Assembly: GCA_018394315.1 (NCBI GenBank)
Contig: CP074575.1
Location: forward strand, 581,001 to 645,000
Origin: Mycoplasmatota bacterium
Lineage (GTDB): Bacteria; Bacillota_I; Bacilli_A; MAG-NZ
DNA: 64,000 bases
Reading direction: 5' to 3'
Shown here: positions 34,437-42,808 of the stretch, piece after piece
Layout of the letters: each line of letters begins with the position of its first letter
Position numbering within the stretch: the first letter of the stretch is position 1
Made by a program: the position numbers and the translations under genes
The notes under the pieces: generated by a model
What the model saw: only the letters and a program-made list of their open reading frames with translations
Database searches by the model: none
Told to the model about the DNA's origin: nothing

Positions 34437-34976
34437 ATGAAACTTTATCATATTAGTGATAATAAAAATATCGAAATATTTGAACCAAGGAGCGTAAATA
34501 AGTCATGGCCTGGATTATATAAACAATATGTATGGGCAATATCTAGTGAAATGGTTCATAATTATTACTTTCCAAGAAATTGTCCAAGGGTATGTTGGAT
34601 GATAGGACCAAATACAAGTGAAGATGACAAAAACTACTTTAAATCATTCGGGGAGTTTAAAAGTTTAATATTCGTGGAAAAGGCCTGGGAGAAAACTATT
34701 GAAGATACTATAATTTACAGATATGAGTTTGATAATAAGAATTTTTATCCGGTAGACTATAGTGCAGGTTATTATGTTAGCGAAAGAGAAGAAATACCTA
34801 AGCTAGTAGAGATCATTGACTTAAAAGAAGAGCTTAAGAAGAGCAATGTGAAACTCATTTTTGTAGAAGATTTATCTAAATATCAATGTGAGTCAACAGA
34901 GAGAACTTTTAGGTTTTCGAATATTAGAATGAAGTTTTTGGAAACTAGCAAAAATGAAATTATTAGGAGAAGGTGA
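34437..34976 (+). CDS. DUF6886-like protein
   Basis: 179 residues behind ACTGGAGG. It has MKLYHISDNKNIEIFEPR at the N terminus and YYFPRNCPRVCWMIG, followed by a Trp/Tyr-rich beta region. This pattern (HxS at the start, FxPR, FPRxCPRV) matches a small family of unknown function I recall as DUF6886; the family number is from memory. It is cytosolic by composition. The stop overlaps the start of a PadR regulator (TGATG), so the pair forms a two-gene operon. Confidence 0.7.
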   Translation: MKLYHISDNKNIEIFEPRSVNKSWPGLYKQYVWAISSEMVHNYYFPRNCPRVCWMIGPNTSEDDKNYFKSFGEFKSLIFVEKAWEKTIEDTIIYRYEFDNKNFYPVDYSAGYYVSEREEIPKLVEIIDLKEELKKSNVKLIFVEDLSKYQCESTERTFRFSNIRMKFLETSKNEIIRRR

Positions 34977-35323
34977 TGGCTATGCAACCGTTTAGAAGAG
35001 ATAGAAGAACTCCAGATTTTATATTACTTTTTTTACTTCAGCAACCATTACATGGGTTTGATTTATACAAAAAGATAAATAAAGTTATAAAAACCAATAA
35101 GGTAGATACGGCTGGTATATATAGAACACTTGATAAATTAGAAAAGGAAAACATGGTTTCTTTTAGTTGGGTTAAGGGGGATAAGGGTCCTGACAAAAAA
35201 CTATACTCAATCACCAAGGATGGAGAAATTTTCTTGAAGGAAGCGCACGAGAACGCCCAGAAGACTCTTTTTGACCTAATGATTTTCACGGAAACTTATA
35301 AAGGCATTATGTCAAAAAGATAA
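34976..35323 (+). CDS. PadR-family regulator
   Basis: 115 residues from the ATG that overlaps the preceding stop; AGGAGAAGG lies upstream. Typical PadR core: PDFILLFLLQQPLHGFDLYKKI, DTAGIYRTLDKLEKENMVSF, GPDKKLYSITKDGEIFL, then a short C-terminal helix for dimerisation. It is probably autoregulatory for this operon; the ligand is unknown. Confidence 0.88.
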   Translation: MAMQPFRRDRRTPDFILLFLLQQPLHGFDLYKKINKVIKTNKVDTAGIYRTLDKLEKENMVSFSWVKGDKGPDKKLYSITKDGEIFLKEAHENAQKTLFDLMIFTETYKGIMSKR

Positions 35324-35363
35324 CTATAAAGTAATCGAGCTGAGATATTTGTTGAAATATGTG

Positions 35364-35402
35364 AAAAACTATATGTTAATAGCATATAGTTTTTTGATTT
35401 TG
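35364..35402 (+). terminator. Terminator of the padR operon
   Basis: AAAACTATATG/CATATAGTTTTTT stem followed by a T-rich tract, in the gap before glnA. Confidence 0.7.
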
Positions 35403-35488
35403 TAAGCGAATTCATTAGCAAAACGGCATCCAAATCTATATAATGATAATATAATGAACTTTAAAATAATATAATGGAGGAATAAATA

Positions 35489-36829
35489 ATGGATAGTGGA
35501 AAAACCAAGGCTGAAATACTTAAGCACGCTAAAGAAGAAAATGTAAGGTATATTAGACTTCAGTTTACTGATATGTTAGGGGTATTAAAAAACGTTGAGA
35601 TTCCTTTAAGTGGATTAGAAGATGCTCTAGAAGGAAAAACAATGTTTGATGGTTCAAGTATTGAGGGGTTTGTACGTATTCAAGAAGCGGATATGTTTTT
35701 AGTTCCTGATTTAAGAACCTGGTTAATATTGTCTTATGAGAATACAAAGTATGGTAAAGTAGCAAGATTAATTTGTGATGTATATAAAACAGACGGAACT
35801 CCATTTGAAGGGTGTCCTAGATATGTTTTGAAAAAGAACTTAGCAAGAATGGGAGAGTTAGGTTTTGAATCTTTTAACATTGGTGTTGAACCGGAGTTCT
35901 TTTTGTTCAAGATAATAAATGGTGAAGTTACATTAGAATACTCTGATCATGGAGGATACTTTGACTTAGCGCCGGTAGATCAAGCTGAGGACTGCCGCAG
36001 AGATATAGTGTTGGAATTGGAAAAATTAGGTTTTAATATTGAAGCAGCTCACCATGAGGTTGCGAAGGGTCAAAATGAAATTAATTTTACTTTTGCCAAT
36101 GCACTAGAAGCGAGTGACAATCTACAAACTTTTAAGCTGGTTGTTAAAAATGTAGCTAAGAGACATAATCTACATGCAACATTTATGCCTAAGCCTGTAG
36201 CTAAAATTAATGGTTCTGGAATGCACGTGAACTGTTCGATAACAGATAAAGAAGGTAACAATGTTTTCTATGATGAGAATGACTCAATGGAATTAAGTAG
36301 TATATGTAGAAATTGGGTTGGTGGACTTATGCAGTATGCTAGATGTTATACAGCAATTACTAATCCAACTGTTAATTCATATAAACGATTAGTTCCAGGT
36401 TATGAGGCTCCATGCTATATTTCTTGGAGTGATGCTAATAGAAGTGCATTAATTAGAATTCCTGCAGCAAGAGGCTTAGCTACTAGAACTGAACTACGTT
36501 CTGTAGATCCAGCTGCCAATCCATATCTTGCTTTCGCAGTAGTTTTAGCTGCAGGATTAGATGGTATTATTAATAAAACAGTTCCAGTTGATCCTACATA
36601 TCTTAATTTATATAAAATGACACGTGAGGAACGTGAAGAGTTGGGAATACTAAACTTACCAGAAAATCTTAAGGATGCATTAAAAGAACTTAAACAATGT
36701 AAAATTACAAGTGAGGCTTTAGGGCAAGAAGTAGTTGATAAATTTATTCTATCGAAAACAAGAGAATGGGATGAATTTAGATTGGCCGTTACAAAGTGGG
36801 AGTTGGACAGGTACTTATTTAGACTATAA
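35489..36829 (+). CDS. glnA: Glutamine synthetase type I
   Basis: 446 residues, GSI-alpha length. It assimilates ammonia into glutamine with ATP. It has [65 protein letters not shown] and [13 protein letters not shown]. The NLY-DLP-type adenylylation loop of GSI-beta enzymes is absent ([15 protein letters not shown] instead), so control is more likely by feedback inhibition or a GlnR-like regulator. No clear GlnR palindrome is seen upstream. Monocistronic; TATAAT-like boxes lie near 35440-35475. Confidence 0.96.
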   Translation: MDSGKTKAEILKHAKEENVRYIRLQFTDMLGVLKNVEIPLSGLEDALEGKTMFDGSSIEGFVRIQEADMFLVPDLRTWLILSYENTKYGKVARLICDVYKTDGTPFEGCPRYVLKKNLARMGELGFESFNIGVEPEFFLFKIINGEVTLEYSDHGGYFDLAPVDQAEDCRRDIVLELEKLGFNIEAAHHEVAKGQNEINFTFANALEASDNLQTFKLVVKNVAKRHNLHATFMPKPVAKINGSGMHVNCSITDKEGNNVFYDENDSMELSSICRNWVGGLMQYARCYTAITNPTVNSYKRLVPGYEAPCYISWSDANRSALIRIPAARGLATRTELRSVDPAANPYLAFAVVLAAGLDGIINKTVPVDPTYLNLYKMTREEREELGILNLPENLKDALKELKQCKITSEALGQEVVDKFILSKTREWDEFRLAVTKWELDRYLFRL

Positions 36830-36884
36830 TTGAAGTTTTAAATTCAATTATGATATAATTTTAAAAAATTAGTTCGGAGGTATT

Positions 36885-37361
36885 ATGAAAATACATGAGA
36901 CTGTATTTATAGCTGAAGGAGCAAAAGTAGTTGGAGATGTTACGATAGGGAAAGACTCGAGTGTATGGTTTAATGTCGTGATAAGATCTGATATGAGTTA
37001 TGTTCAAATTGGTAAAGGTACGAATATTCAGGATTTAACATGTATCCATGATAATAATAATATGCCCACAATTATTGGTGACAATGTTACGATTGGTCAT
37101 AGTGCTATAATACATTCAGCAACTATTAAGAATAGTGCTTTAATTGGTATGGGTGCTATAGTTTTAGATGGAGCGGTTGTTGAAGAGGAAGCACTGGTAG
37201 GAGCAGGTACAGTTGTTCCACCTGGAAAAGTTGTGCCAAAAAGACATTTAGCTATCGGTAATCCTATGAAGATTTTAAGAGAGTTAAGTGACTCAGAATT
37301 AGATGATATTGTATCGAATAAAGATCATTATATTAGACTGACTAATTTATATAAAAAATAG
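36885..37361 (+). CDS. Gamma-class carbonic anhydrase homologue
   Basis: 158 residues of left-handed beta-helix hexapeptide repeats. The three zinc His are in place: CIHDNN and TIGHSAIIHSA (the latter with HxxxxH spacing), and the upstream Arg/Asp/Gln set (RSDMSYVQIG, NIQDL) matches the gamma-CA/YrdA family. Many family members have no measured carbonic anhydrase activity, so hydration of CO2 is possible but unproven. It has CGGAGG upstream and a bidirectional terminator downstream. Confidence 0.85.
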   Translation: MKIHETVFIAEGAKVVGDVTIGKDSSVWFNVVIRSDMSYVQIGKGTNIQDLTCIHDNNNMPTIIGDNVTIGHSAIIHSATIKNSALIGMGAIVLDGAVVEEEALVGAGTVVPPGKVVPKRHLAIGNPMKILRELSDSELDDIVSNKDHYIRLTNLYKK

Positions 37362-37380
37362 CCACAGGGGCTATTTTTTA
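37352..37380. terminator. Bidirectional terminator
   Basis: AAAATAGCC-acag-GGGCTATTTTTT between the convergent gamma-CA and fumarase genes; it has T runs on both strands. Confidence 0.75.
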
Positions 37381-37913
37381 TATTTATTAATTTCATCTTT
37401 AATTAAGTCATTTCCATATATGTCGTACGTAACAAATACAGGAAAATCTTCAACAGTTAATTCTCTGATAGCTTCACTCTGAAGTTCGGGAAAAGCAATA
37501 AGCTTAGAACTCTTCACAAATTTACTTAAGTATGCTGCAGTTCCACCGATTGCCTGAAAGTAGACAGAGTTATATTTGTTAAGTAATTCCTTAATGTTTT
37601 CACTTCTTGCTCCTTTCCCGATGCTACCTCTAAGTCCTAGTTTTAAAAGTGGCTCTAGAAATGGATCCATTCTGTAACTAGTAGTTGGTCCGCATGAACC
37701 AATTGGCTCATTAGGTTTTGCTGGTGTTGGTCCTACATAGTAAATAATTGAATCCTTTATTGGAATTGGAAGTGGTTGGTTGTTGTTTATCATATCAACC
37801 ATTTTTTTATGTGCCGCATCTCTAGCGGTATAAATTGTACCAGTAATATAAACTAAATCTCCAGCTTTTAGACTCTTTAATTGATCTTGGGTAAGTGGTG
37901 TTAATATTTTCAT
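37371..37913 (-). CDS. Class I fumarate hydratase, beta subunit
   Basis: 180 residues. It matches the C-terminal domain of iron-sulfur fumarases/L-tartrate dehydratases: ITGTIYTARDAAHKKM, GPTTSYRMDPFLEP and IGKGARS. It forms a heterodimer or tetramer with the alpha subunit encoded just upstream (4-base overlap). Fumarase is more likely than tartrate dehydratase because no tartrate genes are nearby, but sequence alone does not settle it. Confidence 0.88.
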   Translation of the reverse strand: MKILTPLTQDQLKSLKAGDLVYITGTIYTARDAAHKKMVDMINNNQPLPIPIKDSIIYYVGPTPAKPNEPIGSCGPTTSYRMDPFLEPLLKLGLRGSIGKGARSENIKELLNKYNSVYFQAIGGTAAYLSKFVKSSKLIAFPELQSEAIRELTVEDFPVFVTYDIYGNDLIKDEINKYKK

Positions 37914-38746
37914 AGTATCACGCTCTTATGTCTTGCTGAATGACATTGTAAGTTTACTGCTACTGGTAAAGCAGCTATATGACAAGGATAGGTATTTACT
38001 TTCACTGCAAGAGCAGTAGTAGATCCACCAAATCCCATTGGCCCAATTCCTATGTTATTTATTTCAGTTAGTAATTCTTTTTCGAGTTTTTTAGCTATTT
38101 CATCATTAGATGAATCATCAATATCGCGCATCAAAGCTTCCTTGGCTAAAATTGCAGATTTTTCGAAGTTACCACCAATACCTACGCCTACAATAATAGG
38201 AGGGCAAGTTTTACCTTCTGCTATAGTTACGGTTTCTAAAACAAAATCTTTCACACCTTGATAACCTTCTGCTGGAGTAAGCATTTTTAGTCTGCTCATG
38301 TTCTCGCTACCTCCACCTTTAGGAGCAACGGTAATCTTTATGTGGTCTGCATTAATAAGTTTTGTGTGGACTACGGCTGGAGTATTGTCTCCGGTATTTT
38401 CTCTGTTTAAGGGGTGCTTCAATGTTGAGTTTCTTAAGTAACCTTCTTTATACGCTCTTCTTACCCCTTCGTTTATTGCATCGTAAATGTCAAAATCTAC
38501 TATGACTTTACCCATTTCTAAGAATACTACTACTAAGCCAGTATCCTGACATAGAGGTTTTTTTTCTGTGTTTGCGATACTTGAATTTTCTTCTATCTGA
38601 GAAAGAATTTTTTTTCCGATTGGACTCTCTTCAGTGTGCTTAAATGAGCTAATCTTTTTAAGTATATTACCATTTAACGTGAAGTTAGCATCCAAACAAA
38701 GTCTTTTTACGGACTCGATTACTTTCATTTTTTCTAATTTACGCAT
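37910..38746 (-). CDS. Class I fumarate hydratase, alpha subunit
   Basis: 278 residues from the ATG (MRKLEKMK) with a weak GGTGA site; further in-frame GTG and TTG lie upstream. The 4Fe-4S ligands are visible: LCQDTG, KTCPPIIVGVGIGG and LQCHSARHKS near the C terminus. It catalyses fumarate to malate with the beta subunit; oxygen-labile, consistent with anaerobic life. The promoter region is shared with divergent murA. Confidence 0.88.
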   Translation of the reverse strand: MRKLEKMKVIESVKRLCLDANFTLNGNILKKISSFKHTEESPIGKKILSQIEENSSIANTEKKPLCQDTGLVVVFLEMGKVIVDFDIYDAINEGVRRAYKEGYLRNSTLKHPLNRENTGDNTPAVVHTKLINADHIKITVAPKGGGSENMSRLKMLTPAEGYQGVKDFVLETVTIAEGKTCPPIIVGVGIGGNFEKSAILAKEALMRDIDDSSNDEIAKKLEKELLTEINNIGIGPMGFGGSTTALAVKVNTYPCHIAALPVAVNLQCHSARHKSVIL

Positions 38747-38848
38747 TATAATCACCAATATTATTATAATCTTCTTGTTGCAAAATTAAAAGATAAACAT
38801 ATTATAAAAAGAAAAAAAATATAATGTTTTGTAAAGGATTGTGATTAT

Positions 38849-40072
38849 TTGAAGTCTTTGAAGATAATTGGTGGAAACCATTTGTCTGGTGATGTAATAA
38901 TCGATGGTGCTAAAAACAGTGCTTTACCAATTATCGCTGCATCACTTCTATGTGAAGAGAGTGTGTTAAGTAATATACCTAATATAACTGATGTTTTAAA
39001 AATGTTAGATATTCTAAAAATCATTGGTTGTGAGTATAAGATTAAGAATAAGAAGGTAATCATTAATTCATCTGGATTAAAAAGTAATGTTCTAGATAAC
39101 TCGCTTATTTCTGATATCCGAGGCTCTTATTATTTAATGGGTGTACTAATAAATATATTTGATTCGCTCACGATAAATTATCCTGGAGGATGTAAAATTG
39201 GTGATAGACCAATTAACTTTCATTTAGATGGATTTAAGCAGCTAGGAATTGAAGTTAAGGAAGAAGAGAATCAGATACAGATATCGAAAAAGGAAATTCT
39301 AGGTGGAAAAATTACTTTACCTAAATCCTCAGTTGGCGCAACGATTAACTTAATTTTCGCGAGTGTTAAGTGTAAAGGTGTTACTGTTATAGAAAATGCA
39401 TCTATTGAGCCTGAGGTAGAAGATGTTATCAGTTTCCTTAATTTAATGGGGGCAAAAATTTCATGGATAGATAATAAGGTAGTTGAAATAAGAGGAGTTA
39501 CTAAGCTAAATAATGTAGAATTCAAAATTAAACCTGATCGTATCGAAGCTGGTACATATGCAGTAATAGGAGCACTATTTGGTGAAGTTAGATTATTTAA
39601 TGTTAATATTCACGATATGAAAAGTACTCTTAATGTTCTTGAAGAATTAGGGTGTGAGATATCTTATAATGATAATATATTAAAGATTAAAAGAAAGGAA
39701 CTAAAAAAAGTTGATATAGTGACAAATCCATACCCAGGGTTTCCAACAGATTTGCAACAACCATTTACTGTTGTGCTCACCAAAGTAGGTGGCAGTGTTA
39801 CCGATAATATCTTTAATAATAGATTTAGTAATTGCCTTGAAATTAATAAGATGAATGGTGATATTGCGATTAGTGATGATTCTATTAGTATAAAGCCTAC
39901 CAAGTTAAAAGGCACCAAAGTGAAAGCAAATAATTTAAGAGGTGGAATGTCTTTAGTGCTAGCTGGACTAATAGCTGAAGGTGAAACCACTGTAGAGAAT
40001 ATTGAAATCATCGAAAGAGGATATCCAAACTTCATTAATAAACTTCTTAAATTAGGCGCAAAGATTATTTAA
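38849..40072 (+). CDS. murA: UDP-GlcNAc enolpyruvyl transferase
   Basis: 407 residues with a TTG start preceded by AAGGATTGTGA. First committed step of peptidoglycan synthesis: PEP + UDP-GlcNAc. Canonical Lys22-Asn23 (DGAKNSALP) and the nucleophile Cys115 (PGGCKIGDRP) occupy standard positions. RIEAGTYAV, PGFPTDLQQPF (normally P-x-FPTDLQ) and RGGMSLVLAGL are also present. Its presence with DAP synthesis implies a DAP-containing cell wall. Monocistronic, with a terminator following. Confidence 0.93.
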   Translation: MKSLKIIGGNHLSGDVIIDGAKNSALPIIAASLLCEESVLSNIPNITDVLKMLDILKIIGCEYKIKNKKVIINSSGLKSNVLDNSLISDIRGSYYLMGVLINIFDSLTINYPGGCKIGDRPINFHLDGFKQLGIEVKEEENQIQISKKEILGGKITLPKSSVGATINLIFASVKCKGVTVIENASIEPEVEDVISFLNLMGAKISWIDNKVVEIRGVTKLNNVEFKIKPDRIEAGTYAVIGALFGEVRLFNVNIHDMKSTLNVLEELGCEISYNDNILKIKRKELKKVDIVTNPYPGFPTDLQQPFTVVLTKVGGSVTDNIFNNRFSNCLEINKMNGDIAISDDSISIKPTKLKGTKVKANNLRGGMSLVLAGLIAEGETTVENIEIIERGYPNFINKLLKLGAKII

Positions 40073-40084
40073 CCATCATTCGAA

Positions 40085-40118
40085 ACCCTCTTCTAAAATG
40101 AAGAGGGATTTTTTCTTT
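40085..40118 (+). terminator. murA terminator
   Basis: CCCTCTTC-taaaat-GAAGAGGG followed by ATTTTTTCTTTT. Confidence 0.9.
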
Positions 40119-40239
40119 TAAACATTATACAGAGATTTATATTGTTAATTCTCTCAAGTTAATCATTTAGTTAATAAATTACTGATACTATACTATAAAT
40201 TTCGCTTATGTTATTATCTTTTCTTTATAAAGAAAACAC

Positions 40240-40268
40240 TTGAAAATATAGCTAATAATTGTTATAAT
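40240..40268 (+). promoter_or_regulatory. rpmE promoter
   Basis: TTGAAA (40240-40245), a 17-base spacer, and TATAAT (40263-40268), a near-consensus sigma-A promoter. Transcription would start near 40275. Confidence 0.75.
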
Positions 40269-40276
40269 AATTGAGC

Positions 40277-40323
40277 AAAAACTTACTATGGTCCAAGGGA
40301 CTATGGCGGAAGGAGAAAATTTA
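40277..40323 (+). promoter_or_regulatory. Possible rpmE leader hairpin
   Basis: The roughly 49-base leader contains TGGTCC-aag-GGACTA (about 40289-40303, one G-U pair), a compact hairpin just before the AAGGAG site. Autoregulatory L31 leaders are known in Bacillota. I cannot confirm the match without a covariance model. Confidence 0.35.
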
Positions 40324-40614
40324 ATGAGAGAGAGTATTCATCCTAAGTATAATACGGTTACAGTTACTTGTACTACTTGTGGTGCAGAATTTGAGACTGG
40401 TTCAGTTTTAGATTCAATCAAGGTAGATACATGTTCTAATTGTCATCCTTTCTATACAGGAAAACAAAACGCAATTCAAGCAGATGGTCGTGTTGATAGA
40501 TTTAACAAGCGTTTCGAAACAGCTCAAAAAGTCAAAGCTGAACATGATCAAATTGTGACAGAAAGAGCCAAGAGAGCTGCTGAAAGAGCTGCACTAGAAG
40601 AAGAAAATAATTAA
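40324..40614 (+). CDS. rpmE: Ribosomal protein bL31
   Basis: 96 residues from the ATG ([10 protein letters not shown]) behind GAAGGAG. Zinc-binding C+ form: Cys16, Cys19, Cys37 and Cys40 (CTTC, CSNC), then HPFYTGKQ, the usual L31 signature, and VDRFNKRF. A highly charged 25-residue C-terminal extension (Ala/Glu/Arg-rich) is longer than in short L31 proteins of about 66-80 residues. Large-subunit protein at the inter-subunit bridge. Confidence 0.95.
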   Translation: MRESIHPKYNTVTVTCTTCGAEFETGSVLDSIKVDTCSNCHPFYTGKQNAIQADGRVDRFNKRFETAQKVKAEHDQIVTERAKRAAERAALEEENN

Positions 40615-40615
40615 T

Positions 40616-40645
40616 GAAAAGTCACTAAGTGACTTTTTTCTTTTT
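40616..40645 (+). terminator. rpmE terminator
   Basis: AAAAGTCAC-taa-GTGACTTTTTTC followed by TTTTT. Confidence 0.85.
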
Positions 40646-40730
40646 ATGTAAATCAAAGAGTTGTAGACTATTGTCATTTGGAATTTCTTTTTTATGTAAA
40701 ATAATATAAAATAACTATGGAGGGGATACT

Positions 40731-41324
40731 ATGTATATTACACCAAGAGAAGGTTGGGTAGAAGTGATTTGTGGGAGCATGTTTGCAGGAAAAACAGAAG
40801 AATTGATTCGTAGAATTAAAAGAATAGATTATGCTAAAAAGAAGGTCTTGGTTTTTAGACCTGCCATAGATAATAGATATAGTGATACTGAGGTTGTTTC
40901 TCACAGTAATTTTAGATATACGGCTAATGTCATTGAGAAAGCGAGAGAAATTATGGATTTTGTAACAACGGAGACTTATGCAGTAGCTATTGATGAAGCT
41001 CAATTCTTTGATGATGAATTAGTTGAAGTATGCGACTATTTAGCTGATCACGGAGTTAGAGTTATTTGCGCTGGATTAGATAAAGACTTCAGAGGAGAAG
41101 TGTTTGGACTAATGGGAGAATTAGTTGTTAAAGCGGAGTATGTTACTAAGTTATCTGCTATTTGCAATGTGTGTGGAAATCCTGCTACTAGAACCCAAAG
41201 ATTAATAAATGGTAATCCTGCTAATTATAATGACCCAATTGTAATGGTTGGAGCTGCTGAAAGTTACGAGCCAAGATGTCGTCACTGCCATTCGGTAATT
41301 GATAAACCTAATTATGAAAGATAA
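40731..41324 (+). CDS. tdk: Thymidine kinase
   Basis: 197 residues behind GGAGGGG. Type II TK1-like: Walker A GSMFAGKTEELI (Gly15-Thr22), Walker B/catalytic VAIDEAQFFDDE, the lasso region, and a zinc site with CNVCGNPATRTQR and CRHCH. Salvages thymidine to dTMP. It is next to rpmE in many Bacillota genomes, as here. The last 11 bases overlap tadA. Confidence 0.95.
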   Translation: MYITPREGWVEVICGSMFAGKTEELIRRIKRIDYAKKKVLVFRPAIDNRYSDTEVVSHSNFRYTANVIEKAREIMDFVTTETYAVAIDEAQFFDDELVEVCDYLADHGVRVICAGLDKDFRGEVFGLMGELVVKAEYVTKLSAICNVCGNPATRTQRLINGNPANYNDPIVMVGAAESYEPRCRHCHSVIDKPNYER

Positions 41325-41769
41325 GTATATGAAAATGGCTCTGGAAGAAGCTAAAAAAGCATATTTGTTAGGGGAAGTTCCAATAGGTGCCGTAATCGTT
41401 AAAAATGATGAAGTTATTTCTAAAGCCTATAACATGAGGGAGAAGTCACAGATGGCTACTGCTCATGCTGAAGTTTTAGCCATTGAGGAAGCTTGTAGGA
41501 AATTAGGAACCTGGAGGTTAGATGGCTGCGATCTGTATGTAACAGTTTTACCATGTGCGATGTGTGCGGGAGCAATTATTAATTCACGCGTTAGCAAAGT
41601 AGTTTACGGAGCATTAGAAGAAAAGTTTGGATATCTAGATATTATAAATGATATTCTTAATTCTGATAAATTCAATCACAAGGTTATGGTTGAAGGTGGA
41701 GTTATGGAAGAGAAATGTTCATTACTTATGAAACAGTTTTTCCAAAATTTAAGAAATAAAAACAATTGA
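41314..41769 (+). CDS. tadA: tRNA-adenosine deaminase
   Basis: 151 residues from the ATG overlapping tdk (no clear ribosome binding site, so translation may depend on coupling; ATG at 41329 is an alternative). It deaminates A34 of tRNA-Arg(ACG) to inosine. Zinc and catalytic motifs are TAHAEVLAIEEA and LPCAMCAGAI. It lies just before the SRP RNA, a common arrangement. Confidence 0.93.
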   Translation: MKDKYMKMALEEAKKAYLLGEVPIGAVIVKNDEVISKAYNMREKSQMATAHAEVLAIEEACRKLGTWRLDGCDLYVTVLPCAMCAGAIINSRVSKVVYGALEEKFGYLDIINDILNSDKFNHKVMVEGGVMEEKCSLLMKQFFQNLRNKNN

Positions 41770-41794
41770 ATATAAAGATTTAATATGATAATAT
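41766..41794 (+). promoter_or_regulatory. ffs promoter
   Basis: TTGAAT (41766-41771), a 17-base spacer, TAATAT (41789-41794), beginning inside the last codons of tadA. The predicted start near 41802-41804 agrees with the SRP RNA 5' end. Confidence 0.6.
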
Positions 41795-41803
41795 TAATTA
41801 CTT

Positions 41804-41921
41804 AAAGTCTCTTTTTAGGTACCTTCATCCAATGGGGTAAGAGTGAACCAGGTCAGGACGGGAACGTAGCAGCCTTAAGCACTTAGTTCATGTGGGTGGG
41901 GGTACCTAAGATGAGACTTTT
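41804..41921 (+). ncRNA. ffs: Signal recognition particle RNA, small bacterial type
   Basis: The conserved domain IV core GGTCAGGACGGGAACGTAGCAGC is recognisable at about 41851-41873 (with the GNAR-like tetraloop GGAA/GGGAACG and the asymmetric loop AGCAG). The flanks pair in two steps: AGGTACC near 41817 with GGTACCT near 41901, and AAGTCTC with GAGACTT at the ends, followed by T residues. About 118 nt, so lacking the Alu domain. Partner RNA of Ffh. Confidence 0.92.
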
Positions 41922-41980
41922 TGTATACCATTTTCTAGATATTGTTGATATAATATCAATGTTAGAAGGGAGTGGTTTAT

Positions 41981-42769
41981 TTGGTAACAAGAGAAATGAT
42001 CATTGATTCAATAATTAGTGTCTCTATGAAATCAAAGCATGTTAGAGCAGTTTGGGAAATTGGTGCGGTAGCTTTCGGTCGTGTTGATGAGTGGAGTGAT
42101 GTTGATTTAGTTTTTGATGTTTCAGATGAATCTTTTGAAGAAGTATTTGCTTTAATTGAAGTTGAGTTAGAGAAATATGCCCCGATAGAACATAAATATG
42201 GTGCACCTAATGGAATTGCTAAAGGAGCATATCAAAATGTTTATAAGTTAGAGAACATTAGTGAGTTTTTAGTAATAGAACTATGCTTTATTCCTTCATC
42301 TAGTGAGCATAAAGCAATCGAAAAAGAGATACACGGAGATATCATAGTACATTTTGATAAAGAAGGTGTACTAAAAGAGGAAGAAGTTGATCTAGAGACA
42401 TTTGCAAAAAAAATCGAGGCACGTTTAGAGACTATGAAAACTCTACTTGGAATGTATCAATTCATGGTGAAAAAAGAAATTAATAGGGAAAACCCAATTG
42501 AAGCTTATTTCTACTATTTTAGTGTTGCATTAGCACCTATTTTAGAATTAGTTAAAATGCATTATACTCCATTTAGATATGACTTTAGACATAGATACGT
42601 TTATTATGAGTTGCCAGAGCATGTTGTTAAAGAGATTGAAGAATTTACTTTTGTAAAAGATTTAGATGATTTATCTACTAAATATAAGAAGTTACTAGTT
42701 CGTTTCAAGGAGGAGTTGGATTACTTAAATAGTATTGATATACTAGAACACTTAAAGAAGCATAAATAA
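41981..42769 (+). CDS. Nucleotidyltransferase-like protein
   Basis: 262 residues. TTG start chosen because GAAGGGAG sits 8 bases upstream, whereas the in-frame GTG overlaps that site. The N-terminal half has GAVAFGRVDEWSDVDLVFDV (about 25-44), the GS-x-x-R-x-x-x-x-S-D-x-D pattern of the pol-beta/aminoglycoside nucleotidyltransferase fold, with Gly in place of the usual second Ser of GS. The C-terminal half is all-alpha, as in kanamycin nucleotidyltransferase-like proteins. Substrate unknown. It stands alone after ffs and ends at a bidirectional terminator. Confidence 0.7.
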   Translation: MVTREMIIDSIISVSMKSKHVRAVWEIGAVAFGRVDEWSDVDLVFDVSDESFEEVFALIEVELEKYAPIEHKYGAPNGIAKGAYQNVYKLENISEFLVIELCFIPSSSEHKAIEKEIHGDIIVHFDKEGVLKEEEVDLETFAKKIEARLETMKTLLGMYQFMVKKEINRENPIEAYFYYFSVALAPILELVKMHYTPFRYDFRHRYVYYELPEHVVKEIEEFTFVKDLDDLSTKYKKLLVRFKEELDYLNSIDILEHLKKHK

Positions 42770-42808
42770 AAAATACTGAGTTGGATAATCCACTCAGTAT
42801 TTTATTTC
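42770..42808. terminator. Bidirectional terminator
   Basis: AAAAATACTGAGT/ACTCAGTATTTTATTT around a TTGGATAATCC loop, between the convergent nucleotidyltransferase-like and histidine kinase genes. Confidence 0.85.
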
